Positions 10,139 to 21,261 of a stretch of 64,000 nt of DNA are shown piece by piece. The stretch is taken from contig JBBHKE010000388.1 in the NCBI GenBank assembly GCA_037447655.1, positions 1 to 64,000 on the forward strand, in the 5' to 3' direction. The stretch is from Zygnema cylindricum (taxonomy: Eukaryota > Streptophyta > Zygnematophyceae > Zygnematales > Zygnemataceae). The translations under genes were made by a program, and so were the position numbers. Below the pieces are notes generated by a model. The model saw nothing but the letters and a program-made list of their open reading frames with translations, did not search any database and was not told where the DNA came from. Position 1 is the first letter of the stretch. Every line of letters begins with the position of its first letter.

Positions 10139-11178
10139 TGTTGAAATAAGTAGTTTTTAGTATATTTTCTAGGTCTAAATTTATTAGAAAAGAAAATGTA
10201 GGCAGCCTGCCTCTATCTCTTCTCTCTCTCTCGCCCCCATACTTGTTGTAGTCACTGAAGGAGAGAGAGAGAGAGAATGGAGCCATGGCTGCCTCAACTC
10301 CATAGGAAGGACTAAAGAGTGGCTTAAGCCACTCTCAACAAAAGGTTGAGTCCGGCAGGACTCGAACCCCCGACCGGCAGAGCGCGGCGTAGCCGTTAGC
10401 TCTAACCAGTCTGTCGTAGAAGTCCGTTAGGAGATATAGGGTTTCATTACTATTTAAACTATTGTAATGTACTAGATTCATTTAACTGAAACTCTTAACG
10501 CCACGCATAGATACAGTTCTACAAAATACGAAGTACTGTACTTGTTTGAAATGGATATCGCGCATTTTGTTTCGACAGCGAAACAAATATCGCGCAAGTA
10601 TTTATTACGGCCGAGATTGAATTTCGCGTCAAATCTAACGGCGCACATCATCGCCGAAATCCCGGAATGGTCATTTTGGCATTTAGTGACGTGGCATGAC
10701 CTGGCGCCACGTGGGAAGACATCATTCGGTCGCGGGAATTCCGAGGAACGTACGGACGAGTTGAAAGTGGACACGCGTCTACTTAATGGCCTTGTCGTAC
10801 AGAGGCCGTACAGAAAGTACATCGGCAGTAGTACTTTCTTGTACTATACACTTTTTTGATTGGTTCGTACAGGCAGTAGATAGGAGCTGTGAGAGGGAAG
10901 TAGGAAAAACTAGGACTTAGGAAAATTTAGGTAGATAGTCCTCTCTCTGAGAGTTTGTATAAATTGGCATCTTTGCCACCCTATAACTTATCGCCTGGTT
11001 GGCCTTTTTCAGTGATTCTTTTTTCTACGGACTCAGGGGAGTCCAGGCTACACAAGGGTGCAGTCAAATTGTCTGTTTGCCTTCTTGGGCAGCACTGGTT
11101 GTGGCTTAAAGTGGGTTAGTTAAATACTATCTAGAGGCTTCCTGTATTCTGTGGTCCAATGGAGGACACAGAATTGCA
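10139..11178 (+). repeat. 3' long terminal repeat of the Copia element
   Basis: This second LTR copy directly follows the polypurine tract AAGGGGAG (10131-10138). It is followed by the target duplication CATTG at 11179-11183. It retains the tRNA-like B box (10358-10368), the ACGTGGC/GCCACGT pair (10689-10712) and the TATA box. Differences from the 5' LTR are scattered substitutions plus small indels. Confidence 0.95.
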
Positions 11179-11183
11179 CATTG

Positions 11184-12092
11184 GGCGTTTGTTATGTCTT
11201 TTCCTCTCCAATGTCGTCATCTTATAAGGAAACAACATCAAGAAACTGCTTCCCTTTTCAAATTCTCTCATTAATAACCATATCATTATTTTCGTCACCT
11301 CTATCAAAATCTCCTCCAACCCGATCGACATACGGGTCACCAGGCTCTTGTGCCTTACCTTTCGGATCCACCTCCCATTTTCGCTTACAAACTGATTGGA
11401 GTAAGCCATCAAATAAGTCGTGAAGTCTCTCCCGAAAAATGCTCTTACATCCAACTCTATTTTGTCTGAATGGATTAGTTGAGAGAGGTGATTCATATTG
11501 ATTTTTTGCATTTGTGAAGCCTTTCTCACTCGACTCTATCTTGCTCTTTGAGAGATAGCATCTCCTCTAAAGAATTAGAGGGAGGGGCGATCGAAATTGA
11601 AGGTGTTAGAGTGGCATGTTTTTTTTGCCACCCACGACAGTAACATTAGCCATAATTCAATTTGACCGCAACGGTGCACAATATCAAATGATATGGTCGA
11701 TAAAGTACCACGAAAAGACCATTTGCTCTCAAGCAGCGGGAGCATCACTCAACATGCAGTATTGACAAGAGAGAAACATGACAAAAGATTGATATATATA
11801 TATAGTCAAAGTGTTTTTCTCACATGTGTGAGCCCCCCCTCCCCCTCTCCCCCCCTCTTCCCCTCTCTCTCTCCCTCTCTTTCACACAAAAAAATAATAT
11901 AAAAGTATACTTATTCACAACTACAGAATTCAAACAAAAGGGACCCCCCCACGTGGCTAGGCATACCAACCAAACCATCACGGTGCTTCGCCACATGTCA
12001 TTGATCTAAACCTTACGTTTGAAACGCTACAGCAAGATCGTCCGTACATGAATGTTTAGAGTACTAGTACGACGTCAAACAAAAGGATTGTC
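11184..12092. other. Right flank of Copia insertion; interrupted minus-strand frame and intergenic DNA
   Basis: On the minus strand, 11529 to about 11180 is an open frame (starts MRKASQMQKINM) that runs into the retrotransposon. Removing the element and one target duplication continues it for about 13 codons into the left flank, down to a stop near 4709. I recognise no domain. The remainder contains a CT-rich stretch near 11830-11890 and no gene. Confidence 0.4.
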
Positions 12093-12095
12093 TAA

Positions 12096-13039
12096 TGGTA
12101 CGTCTCCATGTATTGAAGTATCGACTTTTCACTGTCGTTTTGCCCTAAAGTTCAAGGAACTTTGAGAAAAACTTCAGTTGGACCAAAAAAAAAATTTACC
12201 ACGGTACAGTGAACATCAATTTTATACTTTGAGTGTACTTGATGTATATCGTCATGTGAAAGCATTTTGGCGTTTCCCTGTTTTTGACCCCCAAGCAAGA
12301 GAATCTAGCCCATCAAAAAACTTCATCCAAAATCACCTCGAATTGTGTTTTTAGTTAAAGTATCGCCTAAACAGGGAATGAAAAATGATCCACGCAAGCA
12401 CCATAAGAGCGGGAAAGTTTTTTGACGAGGAAGAGTCCTTGCTATTTGTCCCCGTGCTCGTCACGCGTGTGTACGAAAAAAATTGCGGGGGTCTCGGACC
12501 TCCTGATTTATTCATGGGGTCCTTTGCAAAATTATGCGCCGTCGTCGCCTCTCCACTCCCCCTCTCACACTATCGCTTTTATCTCACACTTATGAGAAGG
12601 AGACACAACAATATTGGTATAAAATCAAAGATCTTTTCAAAATATTATTTTTGACAATTTTAGGTTATTTTTTAATGGCAAGTCGAATGAGAAAGTAGAA
12701 AAAACGAAATCCGAAAACCATGACGGAAAGTTATTGAATTAGTGACGTCGACGTTGTCACAAGTGAGCATGACGTCACAATGTCACCAAACCCTAAACAT
12801 CTACAATTTCACAACAATCTAGACGTCTACAACTGTCGGTGCTTTTATTGGCGTCACTAATCGCCGGATGTTTCGTAGTTGGCTTCAATCATCACAAGTT
12901 GTACCTATGTCTACAACCGTCAAATTTCAAAGTTCCGATTTCATTTTTAGACGTAGGGACGCTCTTCAAAATAGTACGGATAATCTTTCCTATAGTCCAA
13001 AATAATTTATCAAAGTACCGATTATATGGGGACGTACCC
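12096..13039. mobile_element. MITE family B, copy 1 (PIF/Harbinger-type, TAA TSD)
   Basis: The 944-bp element has inverted ends (T)GGTACGTCTCCATGTA and TATATGGGGACGTACCC. It is flanked by TAA at 12093-12095 and 13040-13042. A 3-bp TAA/TTA duplication and GGG-starting termini suit PIF/Harbinger (Tourist-like) MITEs. The interior shares the block GGACCTCC...CATGGGGTCCTTTGCA with copies at 18920-19862, 20044-21013, 30740 onward and 32704-33669. Reading frames inside have no known domain. Confidence 0.8.
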
Positions 13040-13164
13040 TAATTATAAGGTCTTGCTCTGGCACGACTATGTGAATACATTTACGAGTGACCATTGTCGT
13101 TTTTGTAGTAGGTAGGACGGAATATAAGCCTGCGCTAACCTTTTCTCTTTGCATGGTTTTCTTC

Positions 13165-13470
13165 CATAGTTCAAAAGTAGGTGAAAGTAGGACAATACAA
13201 TATACCTATTGTATGCAAAACATACAATATGACTTAAAGACCCATATTGTATTCATACCTATTTGGATCAATTAAAACATTCGGACCAAAAATTGGACCA
13301 ATTAAAACATTCAGACCAAAAAGTTTTATTTACACCGTCAGATTCGGACGATCGGACAGTCGGTGATCAAAGTAACGATCTTAGAAGATCAAATGAAAAG
13401 CCCATAACACAACTTACGATGTAGGCGCCGACCAAAGGCCTACCATAAAAACGCCTACTTTTGAACAATG
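13165..13470. mobile_element. MITE family A, copy 3
   Basis: The 306-bp element starts CATAGTTCAAAAGTAGG and ends CCTACTTTTGAACAATG. The flanks TTTTCTTC (13157-13164) and TTTTGTTC (13471-13478) match at 7 of 8 bases. It lies in the opposite internal orientation to the copy at 366-735 and carries the shared ATTGTATGCAAAACATACAAT palindromic region. Confidence 0.85.
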
Positions 13471-13602
13471 TTTTGTTCCATATGGTTTGATAAAGAAAAC
13501 AAAATTTATTATGAGTCCCGCGGTAGAAGTTTTTGCCGGCCGCGAGAAAAACTGGTTGGTATTGAGATGTCAAAAGCACTCCACTTCTTTTGCCATCACC
13601 TA

Positions 13603-15981
13603 CACCGCTAATCGCTATTAGCGTACACGTTCTTTAGCGTATAGGAATAATTACCATTATTAACATTAATTGGGAATATGGAAATTTTCAAAGAAATCGT
13701 TTACTATAAGGGTGAAGTTCCATCAAGCGAAAAATGGCGTAGTTTACAGAAATCCGCGACCCTGCGTACCAAATTGTACCGCCTGTTTTGTTTTTATACG
13801 AAAAACTACATTACAAAGAATCTTGCCGATACTCTCCGAAGGTCTTGAAGGTAATATTGGCCGTTAGATATTCATCTGCGAGGAGTTCGCTTCTGTTGAT
13901 ATTTGGGTATTTTCTAGGTCTTTATTAGATATAAAAGAGTAGAGGCAGTCTGCCTCTGACTCCCTTCTCCAAGCCCCCACACTTGTCGTAGTCACTGAAG
14001 GCTGGAGAGGGAGCTAGAGCCATGGCTGCCTAAGCTTTCCAGAGAGACAGGAATAGATAATAGGTATGTATACCAAAAAGGTATTTGACGGACCCAGGTA
14101 TTGATCCTGGTACCTACCGTCCGTCATACGTCAAGTAGCCATTAGCTTTGTCCATTTAGTCTAGGACTAGTGCTAGTAAATGGAGGGTTTGATAAATATT
14201 TAAATAGTTATAGGTAGGATTTTCCATTTAACTAGGTTACGATATCTTGTACATAGAGACAGTTTAATTTAGTACGGAGTACGGTACGGGGACGGAACGG
14301 ATACTGCGCATTTGTTTCGCTATCGAAACAAATACCGCGCACCAATTTTTGACGGCTAAAATTGAATGCCGGTTTAAATCGGACGGCCGCGATAAATGCC
14401 GAGATCGCGGAACAGGTTTTTTGGCGTTCGCGGACGTCACTCTTTCTGAATGACACGTGGCGACATTGTACAGGTTGCGGAATCTCCGGAAAAGAACATA
14501 ACAAATCTGGATGTGACAAATGTCACACTATGACATCATCGTACAATGTCTCTACGGAAAGTACTCCGGCGCCTGTACTTTCTCTACAGTACCGTTTTTC
14601 TGACGTGGCATGACTTGGCGCCACGTGGAGGGATAAGATTTGGAAGCAGGAATTCTAGGGATTATAAAGCGAATCCGGATAGGACACGTGCTAAGTTTTT
14701 AGCCATGTCGTACGATGGCCGTACAAAAGGTACACCGGCACCTGTACCTTTATGTACTATACAGTAATTTGATTGGTCTGTACCTCATAACTAGAGGGTT
14801 TAGAGAGGGGTTTAGGACTTAGAATATTTCTGGTAGATAGCTACCTCTCCCAGAGAGCACCTTGTATAAATGGCAAACTTTGGCCAGCCATAACGATCAA
14901 TTCAGTTGACCGAATTCAGTGATTCTTGTTGCTGCGGACTCAGGGGAGTTCAGGCTACACAAGGGTGTAGTCGGTCAGAGTTATTGCCTGCCTGGGTGGC
15001 TGCATTTCCAAGGGAAAGTCAAAGTGGGGGAATGTGTCCAAATCTCATATTCTAACTTTGCATTCTGTGGTGGAACTGAGCACACAGAAAGTCTTACTTC
15101 ACAGGGGTGAAGCTTTAATGGGTTTCTGATTGTCAAGGGGTCAATCATTTGGGTTTTTAATCAACTTGAAGTCGGCACTATCTAGATTAGCTTCCTTTGG
15201 ACCTGCGAATTTTGTGTGGCAATGGAGCCCATAAAATTTCAGCTTCATTTTTTTCTGTAACTGTCAACCCACCTCGAGGAGGTGGGTTGGCAGATACAGA
15301 GGTCTGCCAAAAAAAAAAAACGTGACACGCTTCACGATTAAGCTACGTGTCATGATGGAAAACCAAAAAAAAAATCTCAATATTTGCACATGATACGCGG
15401 TTTCCAAAATACAACCGAAAATAAAAACGATATTTCATAACATTCACTCGTCACGCTACTTTTGGTAACTTTTGTTCGTCACACTATTTCTCTCAAAAGA
15501 CTTTCGTTTTCGAAAACTGAAACCCTAAAAAATGAGCTGGCGTACAGACAGGCGTCTGCAAAATGTATAAATGTTTTGTCGTATGATTACTTCGTACTCA
15601 GGTACATGGTACGCAAGTCAAGATTTGAAGTTAAGTTTGTCGGTGCTAAAAATTTGAAAGATATTTAATATATGATCGTAGCTTGCGTGGCGCGAATCAA
15701 TTTAGAACACGTGGCTTACAAACTCTACGTGATGGAACTTCGACTTTATCGTCCCAGTCTGTACAGTTTGACGTACAATTACAAAAACGTATGATGAAAC
15801 TTCACCCTCAATCGACCCGGTCTGTAGAGTTTGCCGTACAATTACAGAAACGTATGATAGAACTTCACCCTAATTAGGAATTAGGGTTTTTTAATATAGT
15901 ATGGATAATTCTATTTGAGAATTTGAGAAAAAAAAAGCGAGACCGAATTAGCGTTCAATACACTAAAAGCGATTGGCGGTG
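13603..15981. mobile_element. Candidate Tc1/mariner-type element split by a solo LTR
   Basis: The proposed ends CACCGCTAATCGCTATTAG and AAAGCGATTGGCGGTG are inverted copies of each other. TA lies at 13601-13602 and 15982-15983. Removing the solo LTR and one target duplication leaves about 1.0 kb. The ends resemble those of the small family-C elements, so this may be a longer relative. No transposase is recognisable. Confidence 0.5.
13894..15241 (+). mobile_element. Solo LTR of a sister Copia family
   Basis: The 1348-bp sequence starts TGTTGATATTTGGG and ends AAAATTTCA. It is flanked by a perfect 5-bp target duplication GCTTC (13889-13893 and 15242-15246). It aligns along its length with the LTRs at 4756 and 10139 but is clearly diverged. 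Shared landmarks are the GCAGNCTGCCTC start region, a tRNA-like T-arm (about 14094-14110), the inverted repeat (14306-14340), the ACGTGGC pair (14603-14626), TATAAAT (14865-14871) and an ATG about 20 bases before the LTR end (15222). No internal region is present, so it formed by LTR-LTR recombination. Confidence 0.92.
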
Positions 15982-16629
15982 TAGTTTGTTCCTTGTTCGT
16001 ACGTATTCTGCACCACTTCCTGCTCAAAGCTCTCGCGGGGAGCAAAAACCGGTATTGCGTGGAAGTGTTTCCTTATTTTACTTCCTAAGAACGCCCTGTA
16101 ATAGACGGCACACAAATGTGTGCACAGTAGAGAGGCGTGCATTGATGCGTGCTGCCGATCGAAAGACATCGAGACTAAAATAAGCAGTGCGGATTTTAGT
16201 CCGCGTTGCGTTTGTCACTTGCGAGGTTAGGAAATAGAAACGTATCTACTGCGCCAGGAAGTACATTACAGTACATTGTCGATTGTATTTAGCGTGTATG
16301 TTTTTTTCGCCACTGAAAACATCTTATCTCCGTACACATTTGTCCAATTTTCAATTTAAGACCACCATTCGTAAGCTAAGAATACAACCTTTCAATCACA
16401 ACCGTCAGATCCACAATCCGACATGTATGTACGGAGAATATATGTTTTATGAGACAAAAAGAACATACACGCTAAATACGATCGACGGTGTACTGTACTA
16501 TACTGATATTGTAGTAAAGTCGTTGACCCGTTCTGTACTCTAGGTTAGCACAAAGTATTGTCCTGTACTACACTACAGTACACCGCAAATCGCTATTAGG
16601 TTTATTCTCCATTAGGCGATCCCAGTAAC

Positions 16630-17390
16630 ATGTGGAGACGTCTATGTCTGGTGTTTACTGGCACGACGTTCCATTATATTGTGCCAGTAAACATCGTTTC
16701 TCAATTATGATTGGCGCCACGTAGGTTAGTTTTGAGATTCTTTAAATCTAAAAGTATTCTTCAAACTCAAAATCTGTACGTAATATTGTATGTGCGGAGG
16801 TAGTTAATGATTCATACGAAAATTTTGCGACCAAATTTTACTTTTGAAATTGAAAATCAAAATTTCGAAACGAAATGGCAAAAAGGCGCGCAAACTTTGA
16901 AGGTCAGCGGATGTCAGAAGGAGCGTGCGAAGATATATCGGTCGACCTGCATAACACTATGGCGAAAAGCACATGGCGTGTACGACGTGTTCGTTTCTCA
17001 TCGCCTGTTCGTGGTGGATATTTCATTGACTTTTCACGTGTACCAATGGTACGGGACCAGTGTGAAGAAACTCTCCTCGCCGAGGAGAGTCGGATATTTT
17101 TTTGACATTTCACGTGTACCAATGGTACGGGACCAGTGTGAAGAAACTCTCTTCACCGATGAGAGTCTTTTCACACAGGACAATGTGCGCGATTGCTTCG
17201 CGAATCTAAAAAAGTGAAAAATCCAACGGTTGATAATTATGCCTATAACATTGGAGCCATCCAGTTCACATGTTTCGTCGTGTTTCGTCTAACAATAAAA
17301 AATGGTACAAATATGTACGAAATCGTACGACGTCCAGTAAACAACCCCATTTTTTCTCTAAAGGAAGTTCACCCTTAGCATAAAGGTTTA
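16630..17390 (+). repeat. Dispersed repeat R, copy 1
   Basis: About 0.7 kb is shared, in inverted orientation, with about 56150-56840. Common blocks include a stem of GTTTACTGGCACGA type, a CAATTATGATTGGCGCCACG block, and ATTCRTACGAAAATTTTGCG. A CACGTGTACCAATGGTACG block is followed by a CTCTCCTCG/CGAGGAGAG palindrome. In this copy the CACGTGTACCAATGG to GAGAG unit is duplicated in tandem (about 17035-17094 and 17111-17166); copy 2 has it once. No clean ends were identified. Confidence 0.7.
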
Positions 17391-17412
17391 TTTAGCGTAT
17401 AGGAATAATTAC

Positions 17413-18287
17413 TAGTGTTGTGTATCGGTAAGGATTTGCCAATAATCGATATGGGCCTTTTTTTGGGTAGGTGATAATCGATATATTGGTACAATATATC
17501 GTTATCGATGTTATCGCTGATAAATAACCGATATTTATTGGTTATTATCGGCGATAACACCAATATCGATACCTATCGGCGATATATGTTCAGACCGTAC
17601 AGATAAAAGTACGGCCAGTTCACTCAACTGTACGTGTTATTCCCCCAACGCGCTCTACTCACAGCCCCTATCTACTGAGGAGCCTACCAACCCGATCATT
17701 TGTACAAGCCGAAAGTACAGTAGCGGCATAAGATATATACGAGTTTAGTACGGCTCCAGTTAAAATGACGTACCTTTCACATCTGACGCCATGGCCTTGT
17801 CCCTTTCTTCCTTGAGATCCAGTGGAAACTTGCCGCATGTCAATCCGTCGGTTTTTTTGGCATGAGACGCCAAAAGAGCTATTCCGCGATGCCGGCGCTC
17901 ACGCTTGTCGTCCGCTTGTATTTTCTCATTGAAAGTTGCTCGTTTGATTATGGCGGCGCGAAAAATGTTATTTTGCGTCTGTTGTACTTTGTGCCCGCCG
18001 TCCTTTTTCCGTTCCATGATCATCAGTTTGTCGGTACATTGCCGTACGTTCCAGTAAAATTCTTGTTCAGTTAACCGACCAAAAAGTACTACAAAGTGCA
18101 ACGTATTTTTTCGTCAAAGTTCGTACCTTTCCCGTAAAAAACCGTACATTTCTTGTAGATTTTCCGTTCAGTTTACCGGACAGAAAGTACTGAAAGTATA
18201 GATATATCGGAACCTCTGACCGTTCGATAACCGACAACTATCGGTATCGGTGTTACCGCGATATTTTTTTACCGTTACACAACAGTA
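17413..18287. mobile_element. hAT-type element family D, copy 1
   Basis: The 875-bp element has termini TAGTGTTGTGTATCGGTA and TACCGTTACACAACAGTA, inverted repeats matching at 16 of 18 positions. Its 8-bp target duplication ATAATTAC (17405-17412, 18288-18295) is perfect. The interior is packed with TATCG/CGATA words near both ends. The minus-strand frame at 17760-18101 has no transposase signature, so this is a non-autonomous element. Confidence 0.9.
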
Positions 18288-18919
18288 ATAATTACAATGA
18301 TTTACGTTAATTAGGAATTTGAAAATTTTCAAAAAAACCATACATTCTAATTGTTAACTAATGTTGATTTGGGTCTTTGAAAAAATTATATGTCGGTCGC
18401 AAACATGCTTACACTAATATCTTGCACAAAAGCTGACAAATCATACACAAATCGTACGTTCACACTGCCGAAATGTGGTTGTTGGACGAATATGTGCGAA
18501 CGTGATATTTGACAGCCCGATTTCATCCTCTTTTTAGAGCGCATATTCTCATGCGTCCGCGGTTACTAAAACTCATTAATTATACTTTTTCACTTAAAAA
18601 GGTACAGTTTTGTACGGCATGACACTTACGGTACACCACACTATTTAAATGACAACGTACTTTCGTTTTTACGCTAATTGGACCAAAAAACCCTAAATGG
18701 CATAAAGGAAAAAACTGAATAATTTATGCTATTTAAGAATTTGGAAAAAAAAATGCGGGACCGAATTAGCGTTCTATACGCTAATAGCGATTGGCGGTTT
18801 GGTGTATTGTAATGTGATAGTGTTAATCCCTTATACAATACGACCCTATTTATAAAGTACGGTATAAATCTTGCGAGCCGAGCTTAAAACAACCGGTTTA
18901 GTTCGGTTCAGTTCACTTA

Positions 18920-19862
18920 GGGCGTGTGCCCATGTGTTCAAGTAAGGGTTTTTTACCGTCGTTTACACAGAAAACGGGACTTCCAACGAGAAAATATTAC
19001 GCCGTACGAAAAATGGGCAAAAACACAAGTACATTTTGCGTCATCTTGGAACTTGGAAGGTACGGCAATTTGGCGTTATTATCAACGCGACCCATTTCCA
19101 GCTTATCTTCACACTTGCACTGGAATCAAATCGCGACCTGATTTTAATCAAAATAACATCCTATTGACGAATAGGAAACCTGGATTGCATGCGTCAAACG
19201 TTTTCAAAAAAAATTGCACGAAGGAAAGTACACGCTATTTTTTTCACTGCTCGTACGAGCATGCACATAAGAAAATGACAAACTTGTACGGAAAAAAACT
19301 TGCAGGGGTCGCGGACCTCCACTTTCCTTCATGGGTCCTTTGCAAAAGTTTACGTCGTCCTCGTCTCTCTTCCTCTTTCTCACTCGATCGCTCTTATTTC
19401 TCTCCCCTAAATGAAATGCGGCAATGATGGTTTAAAATGAAATTTTTTTTTTTTTATCTTTTTTTTGAATATCTTTAGTCGTAGTTTGACGGCATATCGA
19501 ATGATAAAAGATAAATAAAAGAAATCGGAAGCCATGGCGGAATGTTTACGTACTAATGACGTTATAGCGTGGCGTGACTTCGCAACGTCAAAACCCCAAA
19601 CATCTACGATGTCAGAAAAACCTCGACGTCTACAACCGTCGCCGCTTTTGTCGACGTCACTTATTTTAGGAAGTTTCGCAGTAATCTACATTTCGTTTCG
19701 TAGTCTGTCGCACATATTGTAGACGTCTACGACTGTCATAAATTTGAAGTAATGAAAGTGCAAGTAATGAATGACATAGGAACATTTTGAAAAGTACACC
19801 GTAAAATCTGCGCTAAATTCCAAAGTAACGTTTCAAAATTTCGGTTACATGGGCACACGCCC
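18920..19862 (+). mobile_element. MITE family B, copy 2
   Basis: The 943-bp element has inverted ends GGGCGTGTGCCCATGTG and TACATGGGCACACGCCC. TTA duplications lie at 18917-18919 and 19863-19865. It is inserted in the terminal repeat of MITE-A copy 4. It is very similar to copy 3, which lies 181 bases away in the opposite orientation. Confidence 0.88.
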
Positions 19863-20043
19863 TTAAAGTAGGTGAAAGTAGGCCCATACAATATGCCTAT
19901 TGTATGCAAAACATACAATATGACCTTAAGACCCATATTGTAATCGGACCTATTCGGACCAATTAAAACAATGGACTAAATTATTTTGTTTACACCGTCA
20001 GATTCGGACGATCGGACGGTCGCTGATCAAATTAGCGATCTAA

Positions 20044-21013
20044 GGGCGTGTCCCCGTGTAACCGAAACTATGAAACGTTACTTTGGATTTTAGCGCCGAT
20101 TTTACGGTGTACTTTTCAAAGTGTGCCTATGTCAATCGTTACTTGTGCGTTCATTACTTCGTATATGTGACAATTGTAGACGTCTACAAAATGTGCGACA
20201 GTCTACGAAACGAAATGTAGACGAGTACGAAACTACGAAACTTCCTAAAAACGGCGACGCTAACTACGAAACTTCCTAAAAACGGCGACGGTTGTAGACG
20301 TCGAGGTTTTTGTGACGTTGTAGACGTTTAGGGTTTTGTGACATAGCGAAGTCATGCTACCATGTGACGTCATCAGTACGTACATTTTCCGCCATGGCTT
20401 CCCGATTTCGTTTTCTTATCCTTTATCATTCGATATGCCATCAAACTTAGACCAAAAATATTAAAAAAAAATGAAAAAAAATATACCTTTCATTTGACAT
20501 TATTATTGCTGCATCTCGTGTAAATATGAGAGAAAGAGGAGTGGTCGAGTGAGAAAGAGGGGGAGAGACGAGGACGCCGTAAAATTTTGCAAAGGACCCA
20601 TGAAGGAAAGTGGAGGTCCGCGACCCCTGCAAGTTTTTTTCCGTACAAGTTTGTCATTTTCTTATGTGCATGCTCGTGACGAGCAGTGAAAAAAATAGCG
20701 TGTACTTTCCTTCGTGCAATTTTTTTTGAAAACGTTTGACGCATGCAATCCAGGTTTCCTATTCGTCAATAGGATGTTATTTTGATTAAAATCAGGTCGC
20801 GATTTGATTCCAGTGCAAGTGTGAAGATGAGCTGGAAGTTGGTCGCGATGATAATAACGCCAAATTGCCGTACCCTCCAAGTTCCAAGAAGACGCAAAAT
20901 GTACTTATGTTTTTGCCCATTTTTCGTACGGCGTAATATTTTCTCGTTACAAGTCCCATTTTCTGTGAAAACGACGGAAAAAAACCCTTACTTGAACACA
21001 TGGGGACACGCCC
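20044..21013 (-). mobile_element. MITE family B, copy 3
   Basis: The 970-bp element has ends GGGCGTGTCCCCGTGT and ACATGGGGACACGCCC, with TAA at 20041-20043 and 21014-21016. The interrupted sequence GCGATC-TAA-GAAGATC matches the uninterrupted GATCTTAGAAGATC of MITE-A copy 3, confirming the insertion point. Together with copy 2 it forms an inverted repeat of about 0.94 kb. Confidence 0.9.
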
Positions 21014-21261
21014 TAAGAAGATCACATGAAAAGCCCATAACACAACTTACGATAAATGCGCCGACCAAGGCCTACCATAGAAACGCCTACTTTTGAACTA
21101 TGCTCCAAACCCGCCGAAAGTTAAGTTTGGGCAGTGTCGGTTCACTGTCCTGTACCGTACAGTATGGTAAGAATACTGTATTTCTTATTCAAGGTTCCTG
21201 CCAGTACTGTAGTACAGTAGTTGCGCGAGAGAATATTAGGGTTTGAAGAGAAGCGGTAGCC

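Larger units (their letters stand above)
4756..11178 (+). mobile_element. Ty1/Copia LTR retrotransposon, nearly complete but decayed
   Basis: A 6.4-kb element has two roughly 1.04-kb LTRs starting TGTTGAAATAAG and ending GAATTGCA. It is flanked by the 5-bp target duplication CATTG (4751-4755 and 11179-11183). Between the LTRs lie a primer-binding site, a gag-pol reading frame in the order gag, protease, integrase, reverse transcriptase, RNase H, and a polypurine tract. Protease-integrase-RT-RNase H order is diagnostic of Copia. The LTRs differ at about 25-30 positions by eye, so the insertion is not recent. The frame is broken by stops and two frameshifts, so this copy cannot move by itself. 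Confidence 0.97.
16581..18804. mobile_element. Candidate Tc1/mariner-type element containing a hAT insertion
   Basis: The left end CACCGCAAATCGCTATTAG follows TA at 16579-16580. The right end TAGCGATTGGCGGT(TTGGTG) precedes TA at 18805-18806. The inverted match is clear for about 15 bases, with a small irregularity at the right edge. The region holds repeat R copy 1 and the hAT element at 17413-18287. It may be a composite of two related elements, because its right half resembles the start of the 13603 element. Confidence 0.4.
18909..21102. mobile_element. MITE family A, copy 4, split by two family-B insertions
   Basis: The right end CCTACTTTTGAACTATG is at 21086-21102. The left terminus is present but broken at AGTTCAC/TTA by the insertion at 18920. 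The middle part (19863-20043) carries the shared CATACAAT palindrome, and the rest resumes at 21014 with GAAGATCACATGAAAAGCCC. Removing both inserts restores the order seen in the intact copy at 13165-13470. No 8-bp duplication could be found around the left end. Confidence 0.75.
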
